Shown here one piece after another: positions 16,685 through 25,563 of a stretch of DNA of 64,000 nucleotides. Made by a program: the position numbers and the translations under genes. The notes under the pieces are model-generated. The model was not told the DNA's origin, did no database searches, and saw nothing but the letters and a program-made list of their open reading frames with translations. The stretch is from Bacteroidaceae bacterium. Its GTDB lineage: Bacteria; Bacteroidota; Bacteroidia; Bacteroidales; Bacteroidaceae. The DNA lies in assembly GCA_017642425.1 (NCBI GenBank), contig JAGCPB010000001.1, positions 21,424-85,423 on the forward strand, in the 5' to 3' direction. Positions within the stretch are counted from its first letter, which is position 1. The number at the start of each line of letters is the position of its first letter.

Positions 16685-18592
16685 ATGAAACGTTTAATTG
16701 CTTTCTTGTACATAGTGCTGTTGACAAATTTGGCGGTTTTTTCACAGACTACCGCTGATGCATTGTGGAGACAGGCACAGGCTGAAGAAAAGCAGGAAAA
16801 CTATTCAAAAGCGATTGAATTGTACAAGCGATGTCGGAACGCTACTACCGACAAACTTTTTAAAGAGGATTGCGATGACAGGATAAACGCCCTGGAGTTA
16901 TTGGTGTCACAACCTTTTATAAATGCTCCTGATACTGTGGTGATTCCATATACCGGAGAGTATCAGAAAATAACGATTATGTCTAATCCCCGCAGCTGGT
17001 CTTTTAATGTAGTAAAAGGAGTTTTGCGTGAGGTCAAGAAAGACGGGTCACAACTGTTAGTTGTTTCACAACCAAACAACACCAAACTGGACACCATCGT
17101 AGCGGCAATCAGGATAACTGCGGGTAAGTTGTCAAGAGATATTGTAGTGATACAACAACCATCGCCAGAATTTCTACATAGTTCATCGGAAGAACTGAAT
17201 GTCCTTGCAGATGGAGAACAATGTCAGGTGGATATAAGTGCCAATTACAAAGAATGGACATTTGAGGTTGATTCCACTTGGATAAAGGTCAATAAAACTA
17301 ATGATAAGTTGATAATAAATGTCAGTCCAAATGATTTGGCCAGAATACGTGAAGGTAAAATTGTACTTCGTGGCAAAGAAAAAACCCTTACTATTAGGAT
17401 ATTTCAAGGTGCTGGCGATGAAAAGATGATGTTTTCGCATAATAATCTATATTTCCCAGTAGAAGGCGAGACAAGGACGATAGCCGTTTATACCAATGCT
17501 GATAATTGGTATGTGGGCAATTGTCCGGATTGGTGTACGGTTGACAAGATCGGTTCCGACAGCATCTCCATAACTACATTCCGGAATACATCCGACAACA
17601 TCCCGCGTGAGGCTAGCGTAAATGTCAATACCGGGTTGCAGACCAAATCAATCAGAATATATCAGGATGCCAGGCCTTATGTGCCTACTTATGCTCCAAC
17701 GATTAAGGGGCGCAATGTGTCTTTTGGTTTATCCGTATCTTATTCTAATCCTTTCATTTTAGTTTCATCTGGTGGAGATTATACGGGTAGTGTCGTTAAT
17801 TACGGCTTGTGTAATAAGGATGAGAATGCTTCGTATTATTCGGCGTTAGGCTTTTCTATGGGGATATTGCTGGACATTAGGCTTTATCGCAATATTTTTA
17901 TGAATATAGGTTTGGATTATAACTACACAGAATATCAGAACAGGTTTGACAAGAAGTCAATTTTAACTATACCTGTCTCTAACACTTCATATATTAAAGG
18001 CGAAGTTGAAAATTCATACAACGAAATTTATCGTTTACATTTCCTTAATTTACCTATTATCTCTTCATATAGATTTGCTGTAAATGATAACAGTCATGTT
18101 CAGATTAATCTTGGACCAGTAATCAGTTATGGATTATCGGCCAGATTGAATTTGAATGGCAATACCCATGGAGAGAAACTTAAAGAATACAGTAATATGA
18201 CGGACCAATATTTGGGATATTACCATAAACGAGCTTTCTCTATAAATTCTGATATGGATCTGTTCAATGATAAGGAAATTAGTTTTGATCAGGTTTATAC
18301 TATAGGAAATGATTACCCTGAAACGTTGTACCGGTCATTTGAAGACAGTCCATTTAATAGACTGTCATTTGGAATAAAGGTGGGAGTCGCATATGAATGG
18401 TCAGGATTGTCAATGGGTATCTCCTATTATAGAATGGTGTCAAACATGGCCAATAGCGGTTATTGGGATAATCACAGATGGAATATTATGGATGCAGGTG
18501 TTGCAAATATGGCCGGATATGAGCATCATATTAATAGCCTTAACATATCGTTGGCATACATTTTCAGGTATTTAAGGAATAACAATAAATAA
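16685..18592 (+). CDS. Exported TPR/BACON protein with outer-membrane beta-barrel domain
   Basis: 635 residues. A signal peptide ends near AVFSQ. Residues ~22-60 form a TPR-like helix pair (ADALWRQAQAEEKQENYSKAIELYKRC). Three BACON-like Ig modules cover ~80-335 (SNPRSWSFNVV, YKEWTFEVDSTWIKV, ADNWYVGNCPDWC). The C-terminal ~290 residues alternate hydrophobic and polar residues with many aromatics and end in NISLAYIFRYLR, typical of a PorT-like outer-membrane barrel. It would anchor extracytoplasmic modules at the outer membrane. A carbohydrate- or surface-binding role for the BACON part is known only by family association. Confidence 0.78.
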   Translation: MKRLIAFLYIVLLTNLAVFSQTTADALWRQAQAEEKQENYSKAIELYKRCRNATTDKLFKEDCDDRINALELLVSQPFINAPDTVVIPYTGEYQKITIMSNPRSWSFNVVKGVLREVKKDGSQLLVVSQPNNTKLDTIVAAIRITAGKLSRDIVVIQQPSPEFLHSSSEELNVLADGEQCQVDISANYKEWTFEVDSTWIKVNKTNDKLIINVSPNDLARIREGKIVLRGKEKTLTIRIFQGAGDEKMMFSHNNLYFPVEGETRTIAVYTNADNWYVGNCPDWCTVDKIGSDSISITTFRNTSDNIPREASVNVNTGLQTKSIRIYQDARPYVPTYAPTIKGRNVSFGLSVSYSNPFILVSSGGDYTGSVVNYGLCNKDENASYYSALGFSMGILLDIRLYRNIFMNIGLDYNYTEYQNRFDKKSILTIPVSNTSYIKGEVENSYNEIYRLHFLNLPIISSYRFAVNDNSHVQINLGPVISYGLSARLNLNGNTHGEKLKEYSNMTDQYLGYYHKRAFSINSDMDLFNDKEISFDQVYTIGNDYPETLYRSFEDSPFNRLSFGIKVGVAYEWSGLSMGISYYRMVSNMANSGYWDNHRWNIMDAGVANMAGYEHHINSLNISLAYIFRYLRNNNK

Positions 18593-18603
18593 AAGGATTT
18601 ATT

Positions 18604-20313
18604 ATGAATAAGAACAAGATTTTACAATTGCTGTTTTGTGCGTGTACTATTTGCCTCATATCATGTGGAGATGAGGATGGCGAAACAAAAAATGGCATTA
18701 CAAAGGATTCTTTCAATTTGGTCGGGATATGGTATGACGAGAGTGTTGATGAAGAGGTGGTTTATTATGATGATGGGATATATTTTGACACATTCTGTAC
18801 ATATGAATACTCTGGTTGTACAGAAGGGCATTATTCTCTTATTGGCGATAAACTAACCGAAACATACTCATATCTTGGCGATTCTCGCAGAGTTGATTTT
18901 ACCGTATCAGACTATTCCGAGTACTCTTTTACCATTTATTCTGATAAATACGGGAAACATACATATAAAAAAGTGGTTAGTACTATAAGCCTTTCTGTAG
19001 GAGATATGGTTGAAATCCCTATGGCATTAAATAAGACGTTTGATATTTTGGATTCCAGATTATTGAAAGTTGAAGGTGGAAACATTGTTTCACTGAATCA
19101 AAAGGGTAAGACATATATCCGCATAAATGAGGGAGAAGATTACTATTACATAAAGGTCTTGTGTGATGTTGATGATTATTTCTACGATTACTGGTATGAT
19201 TATACTAAATTGCTTGGTTCTACTGAATCAGAAATGAAGAGGAAGATAGGTGCTAATCCTGTGATTACTGAAAACAAGGATGGTTTTATGGTTGCAATTT
19301 ATTCAAACATGAATGACTTATCTGCTTATGTTTCCAGCGTCAATCTGTTTTTTGACAATAACAAAATAGCTGAAATTCAGGTTAAGTTGCATGATGATGT
19401 CAGTGAGAAGGATATTCAGGATTATCTGTCAAAGAAATTTTTTGCTGTCTCTTTACAGGGCAATCAATACTTTTATCATAGCAAGAATAATGTTTCATAT
19501 AAGGATGAGATAGCAATTATTGTATTTGACAGAGATCGAAAGATGTTAATTATCTATGAGAATAAGGATAATATGACAGATTTGTCATATCAGTTAAAGA
19601 TGAGCAAGGCGGATATTAAAAAAGAAAACAAAAACAATTTGTTGAATGGTGAGGATTACGAGCGACTGATATATGAGGTAAATGATAATAGCTCAAATAT
19701 AAGCGATATATATTATTTTTTTGAATCTTCAGAAAGACTATGTACAGCCATAGGGGTTAAATATGTCGAGAGTGCATCCCAAGAAGGAATATTCACAACG
19801 CTTGAGAACAATTATGAATGGGTAAGAATGGATTTTGATTCTGGTGAGGGATATTACATATTCAGGAATAGAGATAAAACCATAGAAATTAATTATTATC
19901 CAGATGATAACACCCTTATTTATTATGACTTGACGTCCGATATTCTGCCATGGCCGGATTATTCCAAAACGATAGGAATGAAATCATCACAAATACTGTC
20001 GGAATATTGCCCCAATCCGTATGATAAGTCAAATGAAGAAATAACTTATATTCCTTTCAACTATTTTGTCGGAGCAGTAATGTTTTATTTGGATGAAAAT
20101 GGATATGTTTATCGTGTTGGCGTGAAATTGAATGATTCATTATTGTTATCAGATGTTTTGGATTATTACAATTCAATATACACTGTATTTGAAGGAGGAA
20201 CTGATGAAGAACAACAAAAATACGCCTGGATTAATGCTTCTGCTAGGGAAAACGCAACGGTTGGAATAATATATTATGCAGACAGCGGAGTTGTATATTT
20301 CTTGCAATTGTAG
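18604..20313 (+). CDS. Lipoprotein of unknown function
   Basis: 569 residues. The N-terminus has a signal peptide and lipobox LISC (Cys21), so it is a lipoprotein. Residues ~37-120 look like a lipocalin-like or similar small beta fold (LVGIWYDES, EGHYSLIGDKLTETYSYLG). The rest has repeated acidic, Tyr-rich beta-like segments and two similar sections beginning with a LGSTESEM or IGMKSSQIL motif, so an internal duplication is possible. No enzymatic motif was seen. It is 11 bp after the barrel protein, so it may form an envelope complex with it. Confidence 0.7.
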   Translation: MNKNKILQLLFCACTICLISCGDEDGETKNGITKDSFNLVGIWYDESVDEEVVYYDDGIYFDTFCTYEYSGCTEGHYSLIGDKLTETYSYLGDSRRVDFTVSDYSEYSFTIYSDKYGKHTYKKVVSTISLSVGDMVEIPMALNKTFDILDSRLLKVEGGNIVSLNQKGKTYIRINEGEDYYYIKVLCDVDDYFYDYWYDYTKLLGSTESEMKRKIGANPVITENKDGFMVAIYSNMNDLSAYVSSVNLFFDNNKIAEIQVKLHDDVSEKDIQDYLSKKFFAVSLQGNQYFYHSKNNVSYKDEIAIIVFDRDRKMLIIYENKDNMTDLSYQLKMSKADIKKENKNNLLNGEDYERLIYEVNDNSSNISDIYYFFESSERLCTAIGVKYVESASQEGIFTTLENNYEWVRMDFDSGEGYYIFRNRDKTIEINYYPDDNTLIYYDLTSDILPWPDYSKTIGMKSSQILSEYCPNPYDKSNEEITYIPFNYFVGAVMFYLDENGYVYRVGVKLNDSLLLSDVLDYYNSIYTVFEGGTDEEQQKYAWINASARENATVGIIYYADSGVVYFLQL

Positions 20314-20473
20314 TCTCGCTTTTTCGTTGTAGCTCATCACTAACAGGATGTTATTATTTCCTCTTGCGATTGTATCGGATTGATTGTGTATAATTAAGCA
20401 GGGTTACCGAAAACTGTATTATAGAGTAGGTATATAAAAGTTGCACCCGTTACGTATCAGGGTAATTAGTAAT

Positions 20474-20770
20474 ATGGAAACAAATGTAATTAAGTTCATG
20501 GGAACATGTTTTAACTACACTCGGAGTATTAATGGCGATATTATGATTTATTCAGACAGGGTGGAGTTCGTGCCATATAAAATGTTCTTGATGGGCAAGC
20601 CTAATGATACGATTGTTCAGATTAAAGACATTAAGGAAATCAGATCAAAAAGTGGTGTATTTCCAAGAAGTGAATTGGTTCTGACAAATAGTAATGTTAT
20701 ATCATTTTATATACCGGATAAGACAGAAAGAAGCACCTTTGTTCAAGCTATTCAAGAGAGAATGGTGTGA
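20474..20770 (+). CDS. Small PH/GRAM-like domain protein
   Basis: 98 residues from the ATG at 20474 (a GTG- or TTG-type extension to 20441 is possible). The pattern GDIMIYSDRVEFVPYK, TIVQIKDIKEIRS, LVLTNSNVISFYIPD followed by a C-terminal helix is that of small bacterial PH-like or GRAM-like domains, which bind lipids or membrane proteins. It follows the longest quiet stretch in the operon so far (160 bp) with no terminator or consensus promoter seen in it, and precedes a PrsW protease gene by 83 bp. The domain call is by pattern only. Confidence 0.6.
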   Translation: METNVIKFMGTCFNYTRSINGDIMIYSDRVEFVPYKMFLMGKPNDTIVQIKDIKEIRSKSGVFPRSELVLTNSNVISFYIPDKTERSTFVQAIQERMV

Positions 20771-20853
20771 ATTTTATAGTGTTCTCCTAATAGCCTTTAT
20801 TCCTTAATACTTCGGTTTACGACAGTTGATAATCAGAACAAATAGATAAACAT

Positions 20854-21561
20854 ATGATAATACTTACAGCAGCACTTCTTCCAGCCATATTGTTATGGAT
20901 GTACATCTGGAAGAAAGATCCTCAGAAAGAACCAACGTCATTGTTGGTTAAAGCTACGGTGTTGGGTGTGTTGATTAGCATCCCGGTGTCCTTTGTGGAA
21001 TTGAATATTAATTCAATGCTGTTTGGTTCTGATGGAGGTCCGACAACATTGATGGGTGCTTCATTCCAGGCATTTTTTGTGGCTGCAATACCCGAAGAGT
21101 CGTTCAAACTGTTAGTTCTTTGGTTGGTGCTTCGTAAGAATCCATTTTTTGATGAGCATTTTGACGGTATTGTATACGCTGTCTGCGTTGGGTTAGGATT
21201 TGCGGCTATTGAGAATGTTATGTATGTCTTTACTAATGAGGCGTGGCTGTATGTTGCCATTAGCCGTGCTCTGTTGGCTGTTCCCGGTCATTATGCTTTT
21301 GCCGTGATTATGGGTTATTATTACTCAATATATAAATTTGTGGATCATTCATCTAAGGCCGCAACTCGTGTCATATTGATGCCTGTCCTGGCTCATGGCA
21401 TTTATGATACATTGGCGATGAGTGCCAATGTCAATCCATATATTGGAGGTCTTTGTTTCTTTGTCCTGATATACTTTTGTATTAAGTTACATAAGGTGGC
21501 AAAGAAAAAGATTGTTGCTTTGACGGCAAGAGATACCGAAGAAATCACTAACGAGATATAA
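20854..21561 (+). CDS. PrsW-family intramembrane metalloprotease
   Basis: 235 residues with about seven to eight hydrophobic segments. It has the three family signatures: IPEESFKLLVL (EExxK, ~90-100), FAAIENVMYV (~115-125) and LAHGIYDTLAM (~178-188), which supply the Glu and His zinc ligands of the CPBP/PrsW superfamily. B. subtilis PrsW cuts the anti-sigma factor RsiW at site 1. The operon holds an ECF sigma/anti-sigma pair at 44.7-46.2 kb, but that anti-sigma-like protein has no clear membrane helix, so a direct link is doubtful. It lies 5 bp before a Rossmann/RyR gene. Confidence 0.85.
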   Translation: MIILTAALLPAILLWMYIWKKDPQKEPTSLLVKATVLGVLISIPVSFVELNINSMLFGSDGGPTTLMGASFQAFFVAAIPEESFKLLVLWLVLRKNPFFDEHFDGIVYAVCVGLGFAAIENVMYVFTNEAWLYVAISRALLAVPGHYAFAVIMGYYYSIYKFVDHSSKAATRVILMPVLAHGIYDTLAMSANVNPYIGGLCFFVLIYFCIKLHKVAKKKIVALTARDTEEITNEI

Positions 21562-21566
21562 ATCTT

Positions 21567-23015
21567 ATGCTTATCATAATAAGTTCACAAAAACAAGAAC
21601 CATTGGCAGTATGTGAAAGCGATGCCGGCGGAACTGTCTATGTGGAGAAAGATGACAATGCGGCGATAAGACGGCTTAAGGATGAAGCTGTCGCATATGA
21701 TTTGGCTGCGAATGACGGGCATCGATTGGAGTGCTATCTTATTCTGAATGATTCAACTACATTGTGGCTGTTGCAAACAGTTGGATTACCGGAGGAGATA
21801 GAGGAAAAAGTTGATGTGTTTGCCACTACTCAAGAGGATTGGCTAGCTAAGACTGTATTTGTTAAAATGCCAAGTAACACATCTGTATTTCCTTCATTGG
21901 ACAGGGTGGCAATATCACGTGACAGCGAAACAACAGTTCATCTTGTCATTTTAGGTTTTTCCGCACAAACAGAAGCTCTAGCTATAAATGCAGCTCTTGT
22001 AGCGCATTACCCCAATTATTGTAGAGACACAAGGCTCAGAACCAGAATCACCATAATTGATGATAATGTGTTTGATGGCAGAGACCGGCTTATACAGCGA
22101 TATGTACATTTGTTTGAAAACTCTTATTACCGTACGATTGATCTGTTTGATTCAAACCCCGAGTGCAGTTTAAATACTCCCAAATATTTAAAGTCAAGAA
22201 AGGATTTTGTTGATATAGAGTGGGAGTTTGTAAACGGTAATGTTAGATGTTCTGCAGTTAGGCAAAAGTTGGTTGAGTGGAGTTATGACAGTCATCAACA
22301 ATTGACTGTTATGATATGCCATTCGGACCAGAACCGTAATTATACCGAATCATTAGGTTTACCGCAGGATATTTACGATAATAAGATACCTATTCTATGC
22401 TATACTGATGATAGTGATGTACTGAGTATGGTTTCAGATAATGGAACTTATACTTCAGTTCATCCATTTGGAAGGGATATATGTGAAATAAGAACATTAT
22501 GTGTACTCAAGAGTCTGGCTCAAAGAGTCAATTATGTTTATAACCATTGTTTTGCTCTTGGACCTGCAGATCCGATAACTGCCCCGTCTGAGATAGATGA
22601 AGATAAGTTGGAGTATCTGTGGAGGCAAGTGGGTTCATTACCCAAAAAGTATTCCAATATCTTTAATGCCATGACTTTGGGTACTAAGATGCATTCAGTA
22701 GGACATTCATCAGATGATTGGAAGGAGTATTATGCTCTTAATATAGATGAAATAAGTATTCTTGCTGAAGTGGAACACAACCGTTGGTGCGTGGAAGAAC
22801 TTATTTTGGGTTACAGGCCGGTTTCCGATACAGAGCAGGCTCTTGTGGAAAAAGACATATCACAGAAGAAAATCCTGCGTAAGAATAGGATTCATTATGA
22901 TCTTCGTGCTTATGATGACCTTAGGGACGACAGTACCGGTAAAAACGTGAATGTGTATGACCTGGCATTGACACAGGGCATACCTCTAATAATAAAGACA
23001 TGTATTACAGACTGA
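21567..23015 (+). CDS. Rossmann-like protein with C-terminal RyR-like domain
   Basis: 482 residues, no membrane segment. The centre (VHLVILGFSAQTEALAINAAL, ~127-147) resembles a TrkA-N/RCK Rossmann nucleotide-binding strand-loop-helix. The C-terminal ~95 residues are a divergent RyR domain: ISILAEVEHNRWCVEELILGYRP, then IHYDLRAYDDL. The H.RW and GY positions match the second, larger RyR protein at 34724, to which this one seems a soluble relative. A cytoplasmic sensor that combines nucleotide and RyR-ligand binding is plausible. It overlaps the FHA/protease gene by 16 bp, so the products are probably made together. Confidence 0.72.
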   Translation: MLIIISSQKQEPLAVCESDAGGTVYVEKDDNAAIRRLKDEAVAYDLAANDGHRLECYLILNDSTTLWLLQTVGLPEEIEEKVDVFATTQEDWLAKTVFVKMPSNTSVFPSLDRVAISRDSETTVHLVILGFSAQTEALAINAALVAHYPNYCRDTRLRTRITIIDDNVFDGRDRLIQRYVHLFENSYYRTIDLFDSNPECSLNTPKYLKSRKDFVDIEWEFVNGNVRCSAVRQKLVEWSYDSHQQLTVMICHSDQNRNYTESLGLPQDIYDNKIPILCYTDDSDVLSMVSDNGTYTSVHPFGRDICEIRTLCVLKSLAQRVNYVYNHCFALGPADPITAPSEIDEDKLEYLWRQVGSLPKKYSNIFNAMTLGTKMHSVGHSSDDWKEYYALNIDEISILAEVEHNRWCVEELILGYRPVSDTEQALVEKDISQKKILRKNRIHYDLRAYDDLRDDSTGKNVNVYDLALTQGIPLIIKTCITD

Positions 23016-24385
23016 CATATATATCAACTGAAAATAAGGAACGACAGGGTGACTATGTCATTAACGGGATGAGGCCATTGGATATCGGCCAAGGCGCCTC
23101 ATGTGGCGCCCTATTGCCTGAATCTGACATGTATGAGGCTCAATTATTTGCTACAATACTATTTAAGGAGGAGTTCGATAAGTGGTTTTTAGTAAGAAAG
23201 ACAGACTGTTATAAGATATCTGTGAATGGAGCGGAATTAAGCATTGCTCAATTACTGAATAACGGAGATATACTGTATTTTGCCGACGGAACGCATGAAT
23301 CCAGGTTTAAGTTTGAGGTGCTTAATGACGACGATTTTGATCCCAATAGCGGTTATGTTTATAAGAAGCGCAAAAGCAATGGAATCGTCATGGCAGTCAC
23401 GATTGCCATTTCGTTGGTTGCTGTATGTGTGGCGGCCTATTCCTTATGGAATAAAGAAGCGGATAAAGATTTGCGCCGGTATGACCTAAGTTCAGTTACT
23501 CAATCTGTTTATCATATAACTACAGATGCGGTTTATTTGCTCTGCGACTCTTTGGTTAATGGAGAAATTAAGCAGGTTATTGTTGATGCCATAGAGTTGG
23601 ATAATGTAGCCGCTGGTACGGCATTCCTTACAGATGACAGCCTGTTTGTTACTGCAAGGCATTGCATAGAGCCATGGATCAATGATGAGAAATGGGATGG
23701 AATATCAAGTAAACTGAAAATGTCTCCCGAACTGAAACTTGCCACTTATGCTGAGACCTGCAACAGAATGTTGGGAGAGAAGAAATATTCATTACGTTCT
23801 CATTGTATTATCAGCAGAGATCATGAAAGGTATGAATTCTATTCAACAGATTTCTTTATGGACCAGACCCGTGACCTTGTTATCCGTTTAGGCTCTGCAG
23901 GAGAAACGATCTATTTGCGTACAATTATTCCTATAGCCCAAAGACGCGATATGGAATTGGGTGACTTTGCCTATGTCAAAGTCGACACTATGGGATGTCT
24001 TTCATTAGCGGGTTGGCAGGATATTTTGTCATTCTCCAAACCGGACTATGACCATAATATTGCTGTTGTAGGATATCCCCTTACAGATAATAAAACTGAG
24101 GGTGTCGCAGTGCCGGTATTTGGTAATCTCATGGGTATGGAGTTTAATAGTGACCGTACGAACCTTTCCGGTTGTATACAGATGTCAGCTCCGATTAACC
24201 GGGGTAATTCCGGAGGTCCCATTCTTGCCAGAGTAGGCAATAAGATTAAGGTTGTGGGCATAGTCTCAAAAGCCGACGAACGAGCAAATCAAGGCGTGTT
24301 CTGGGCCGTACCTGCTACAGAGGTTGTCCGTATGCATGGACACGGGGATAATACAGAGGATGATTCTATGATATTCAGAAGATAA
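23000..24385 (+). CDS. FHA-like - transmembrane - trypsin-like serine protease
   Basis: 461 residues. Residues ~15-112 have the strand pattern of an FHA domain (LDIGQGASCGALLP; ISVNGAELSIAQLLNNGDILYF), but the usual phosphothreonine-binding Arg and Ser are not evident, so binding may be lost or changed. A membrane helix follows (~130-150). The C-terminal part (~190-450) is a trypsin-like/S1 protease with FVTARHC (His), TRDLVIRL (Asp) and RGNSGGPI (nucleophile Ser), all intact. With one helix, the FHA-like part is cytoplasmic and the protease periplasmic. It shares one base with the next gene (TAATG). Confidence 0.85.
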   Translation: MYYRLTYISTENKERQGDYVINGMRPLDIGQGASCGALLPESDMYEAQLFATILFKEEFDKWFLVRKTDCYKISVNGAELSIAQLLNNGDILYFADGTHESRFKFEVLNDDDFDPNSGYVYKKRKSNGIVMAVTIAISLVAVCVAAYSLWNKEADKDLRRYDLSSVTQSVYHITTDAVYLLCDSLVNGEIKQVIVDAIELDNVAAGTAFLTDDSLFVTARHCIEPWINDEKWDGISSKLKMSPELKLATYAETCNRMLGEKKYSLRSHCIISRDHERYEFYSTDFFMDQTRDLVIRLGSAGETIYLRTIIPIAQRRDMELGDFAYVKVDTMGCLSLAGWQDILSFSKPDYDHNIAVVGYPLTDNKTEGVAVPVFGNLMGMEFNSDRTNLSGCIQMSAPINRGNSGGPILARVGNKIKVVGIVSKADERANQGVFWAVPATEVVRMHGHGDNTEDDSMIFRR

Positions 24386-25563
24386 TGAAGAGGGAAATAA
24401 CACTAAGGGATATTGCCGGCAATACAACAGAAAGAACAGTTTGGAAGTTGATGCTGGAACTCTCTTGCCATAGTGGCATTGAAGCCAGGAATGCCATCAG
24501 TCCTGATGATATCTTAATCCATGGCGGAGAAATCATCATTGGTAGTCTGAATAAGACAGAAGGTGACATTAAAACATTCTGTGCACCTGAATTGTTTCAT
24601 GAGAAGGCTGTGGTCGTTAATGACGCATCGGTCGTATGGACAATAGGTGCACTGGCATTTTATACAATCCTAGGTGTTGAAGTGTTTGAAGGTAAGGGTG
24701 GTGAAAGCCAGACCTCAAAGACTGAGATTCCGCGTATCAGTTCAGCTCATGCCAGTCAGACTTTGGGCTCTCTGATTTACAGGTGTCTTAACTATTCTCC
24801 AGCGGATAGACCGTCATTGGATGAAATCTGCGAATCGGCAAAGACTTATCTCGCAAACCCTTCTTGTCCTGGAAAAAAGGTGGTTGGCCAATCTGGTAAA
24901 AGATATTTAAAATCACTGGTAAAGTTCTGGCCGGAGGAAATGGTTCCTATACTATTAGTGCTTGCATTATTGTTGTTGCCGGGCCGTTTGTACGGGCAGA
25001 CAGAGACAATTGACATACCGGATGAAATGGCAAGCCTTGTTGAGCGTTGTGTTGATCTTCGTTCCTCACAAAATATCAGCAAAGTGAGCAAGGCTATGGA
25101 ACGGGACATGAAATGGACTATGATGGATGAATTGTCAATAGACAGGAATGGTGAGTGTACCGTAAATGATGCTGTTGACTCCTTTGGATTAAATGATATA
25201 GGTTTTGAGGTGCTCAAGAGACATAGTGGCATAACCAATTCAGGTGGCCGTTTCCGTGACGGGCGTGACCCCAGATACAAATATTCATTTATTGAAATAA
25301 CCGTAAAGAAGGGGTGTAATGTAAAATACCTTATAAGCGGACGTGAGGGATTCCAGCTATTCGCGATAGTCCCGTTTGAAAAGGACGCGGATTTTGTCGC
25401 TTCAATTCCCGATGGAAATGTTTTCTGGGAGGAGGGAGTTTGTTATATACAACTAAGACAGAATCTGACAAGTACAGACAGTTTTCAACTGATGATCACT
25501 AATAACTCCGGCCGGAACAGCGCGTTTGCCATAGTTAATTACAATTCACGTGATAGTGAATAG
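24385..25563 (+). CDS. Transmembrane pseudokinase-like protein
   Basis: 392 residues. Residues ~25-155 resemble only the C-lobe of a protein kinase: ARNAISPDDILI sits where the catalytic loop should be, FCAPEL is the APE motif, VVWTIGALAFYTIL matches the F-helix DVWSLG, and RCLNYSPADRPSLDEI matches subdomain XI. The N-lobe, the catalytic Asp of HRD and the DFG Asp are all missing, so it should be inactive. A membrane helix (~190-210) leads to a ~180-residue extracytoplasmic region with no known domain. It overlaps its neighbours by 1 and 14 bp; a scaffold partnering the FHA-like protein is inferred. Confidence 0.72.
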   Translation: MKREITLRDIAGNTTERTVWKLMLELSCHSGIEARNAISPDDILIHGGEIIIGSLNKTEGDIKTFCAPELFHEKAVVVNDASVVWTIGALAFYTILGVEVFEGKGGESQTSKTEIPRISSAHASQTLGSLIYRCLNYSPADRPSLDEICESAKTYLANPSCPGKKVVGQSGKRYLKSLVKFWPEEMVPILLVLALLLLPGRLYGQTETIDIPDEMASLVERCVDLRSSQNISKVSKAMERDMKWTMMDELSIDRNGECTVNDAVDSFGLNDIGFEVLKRHSGITNSGGRFRDGRDPRYKYSFIEITVKKGCNVKYLISGREGFQLFAIVPFEKDADFVASIPDGNVFWEEGVCYIQLRQNLTSTDSFQLMITNNSGRNSAFAIVNYNSRDSE

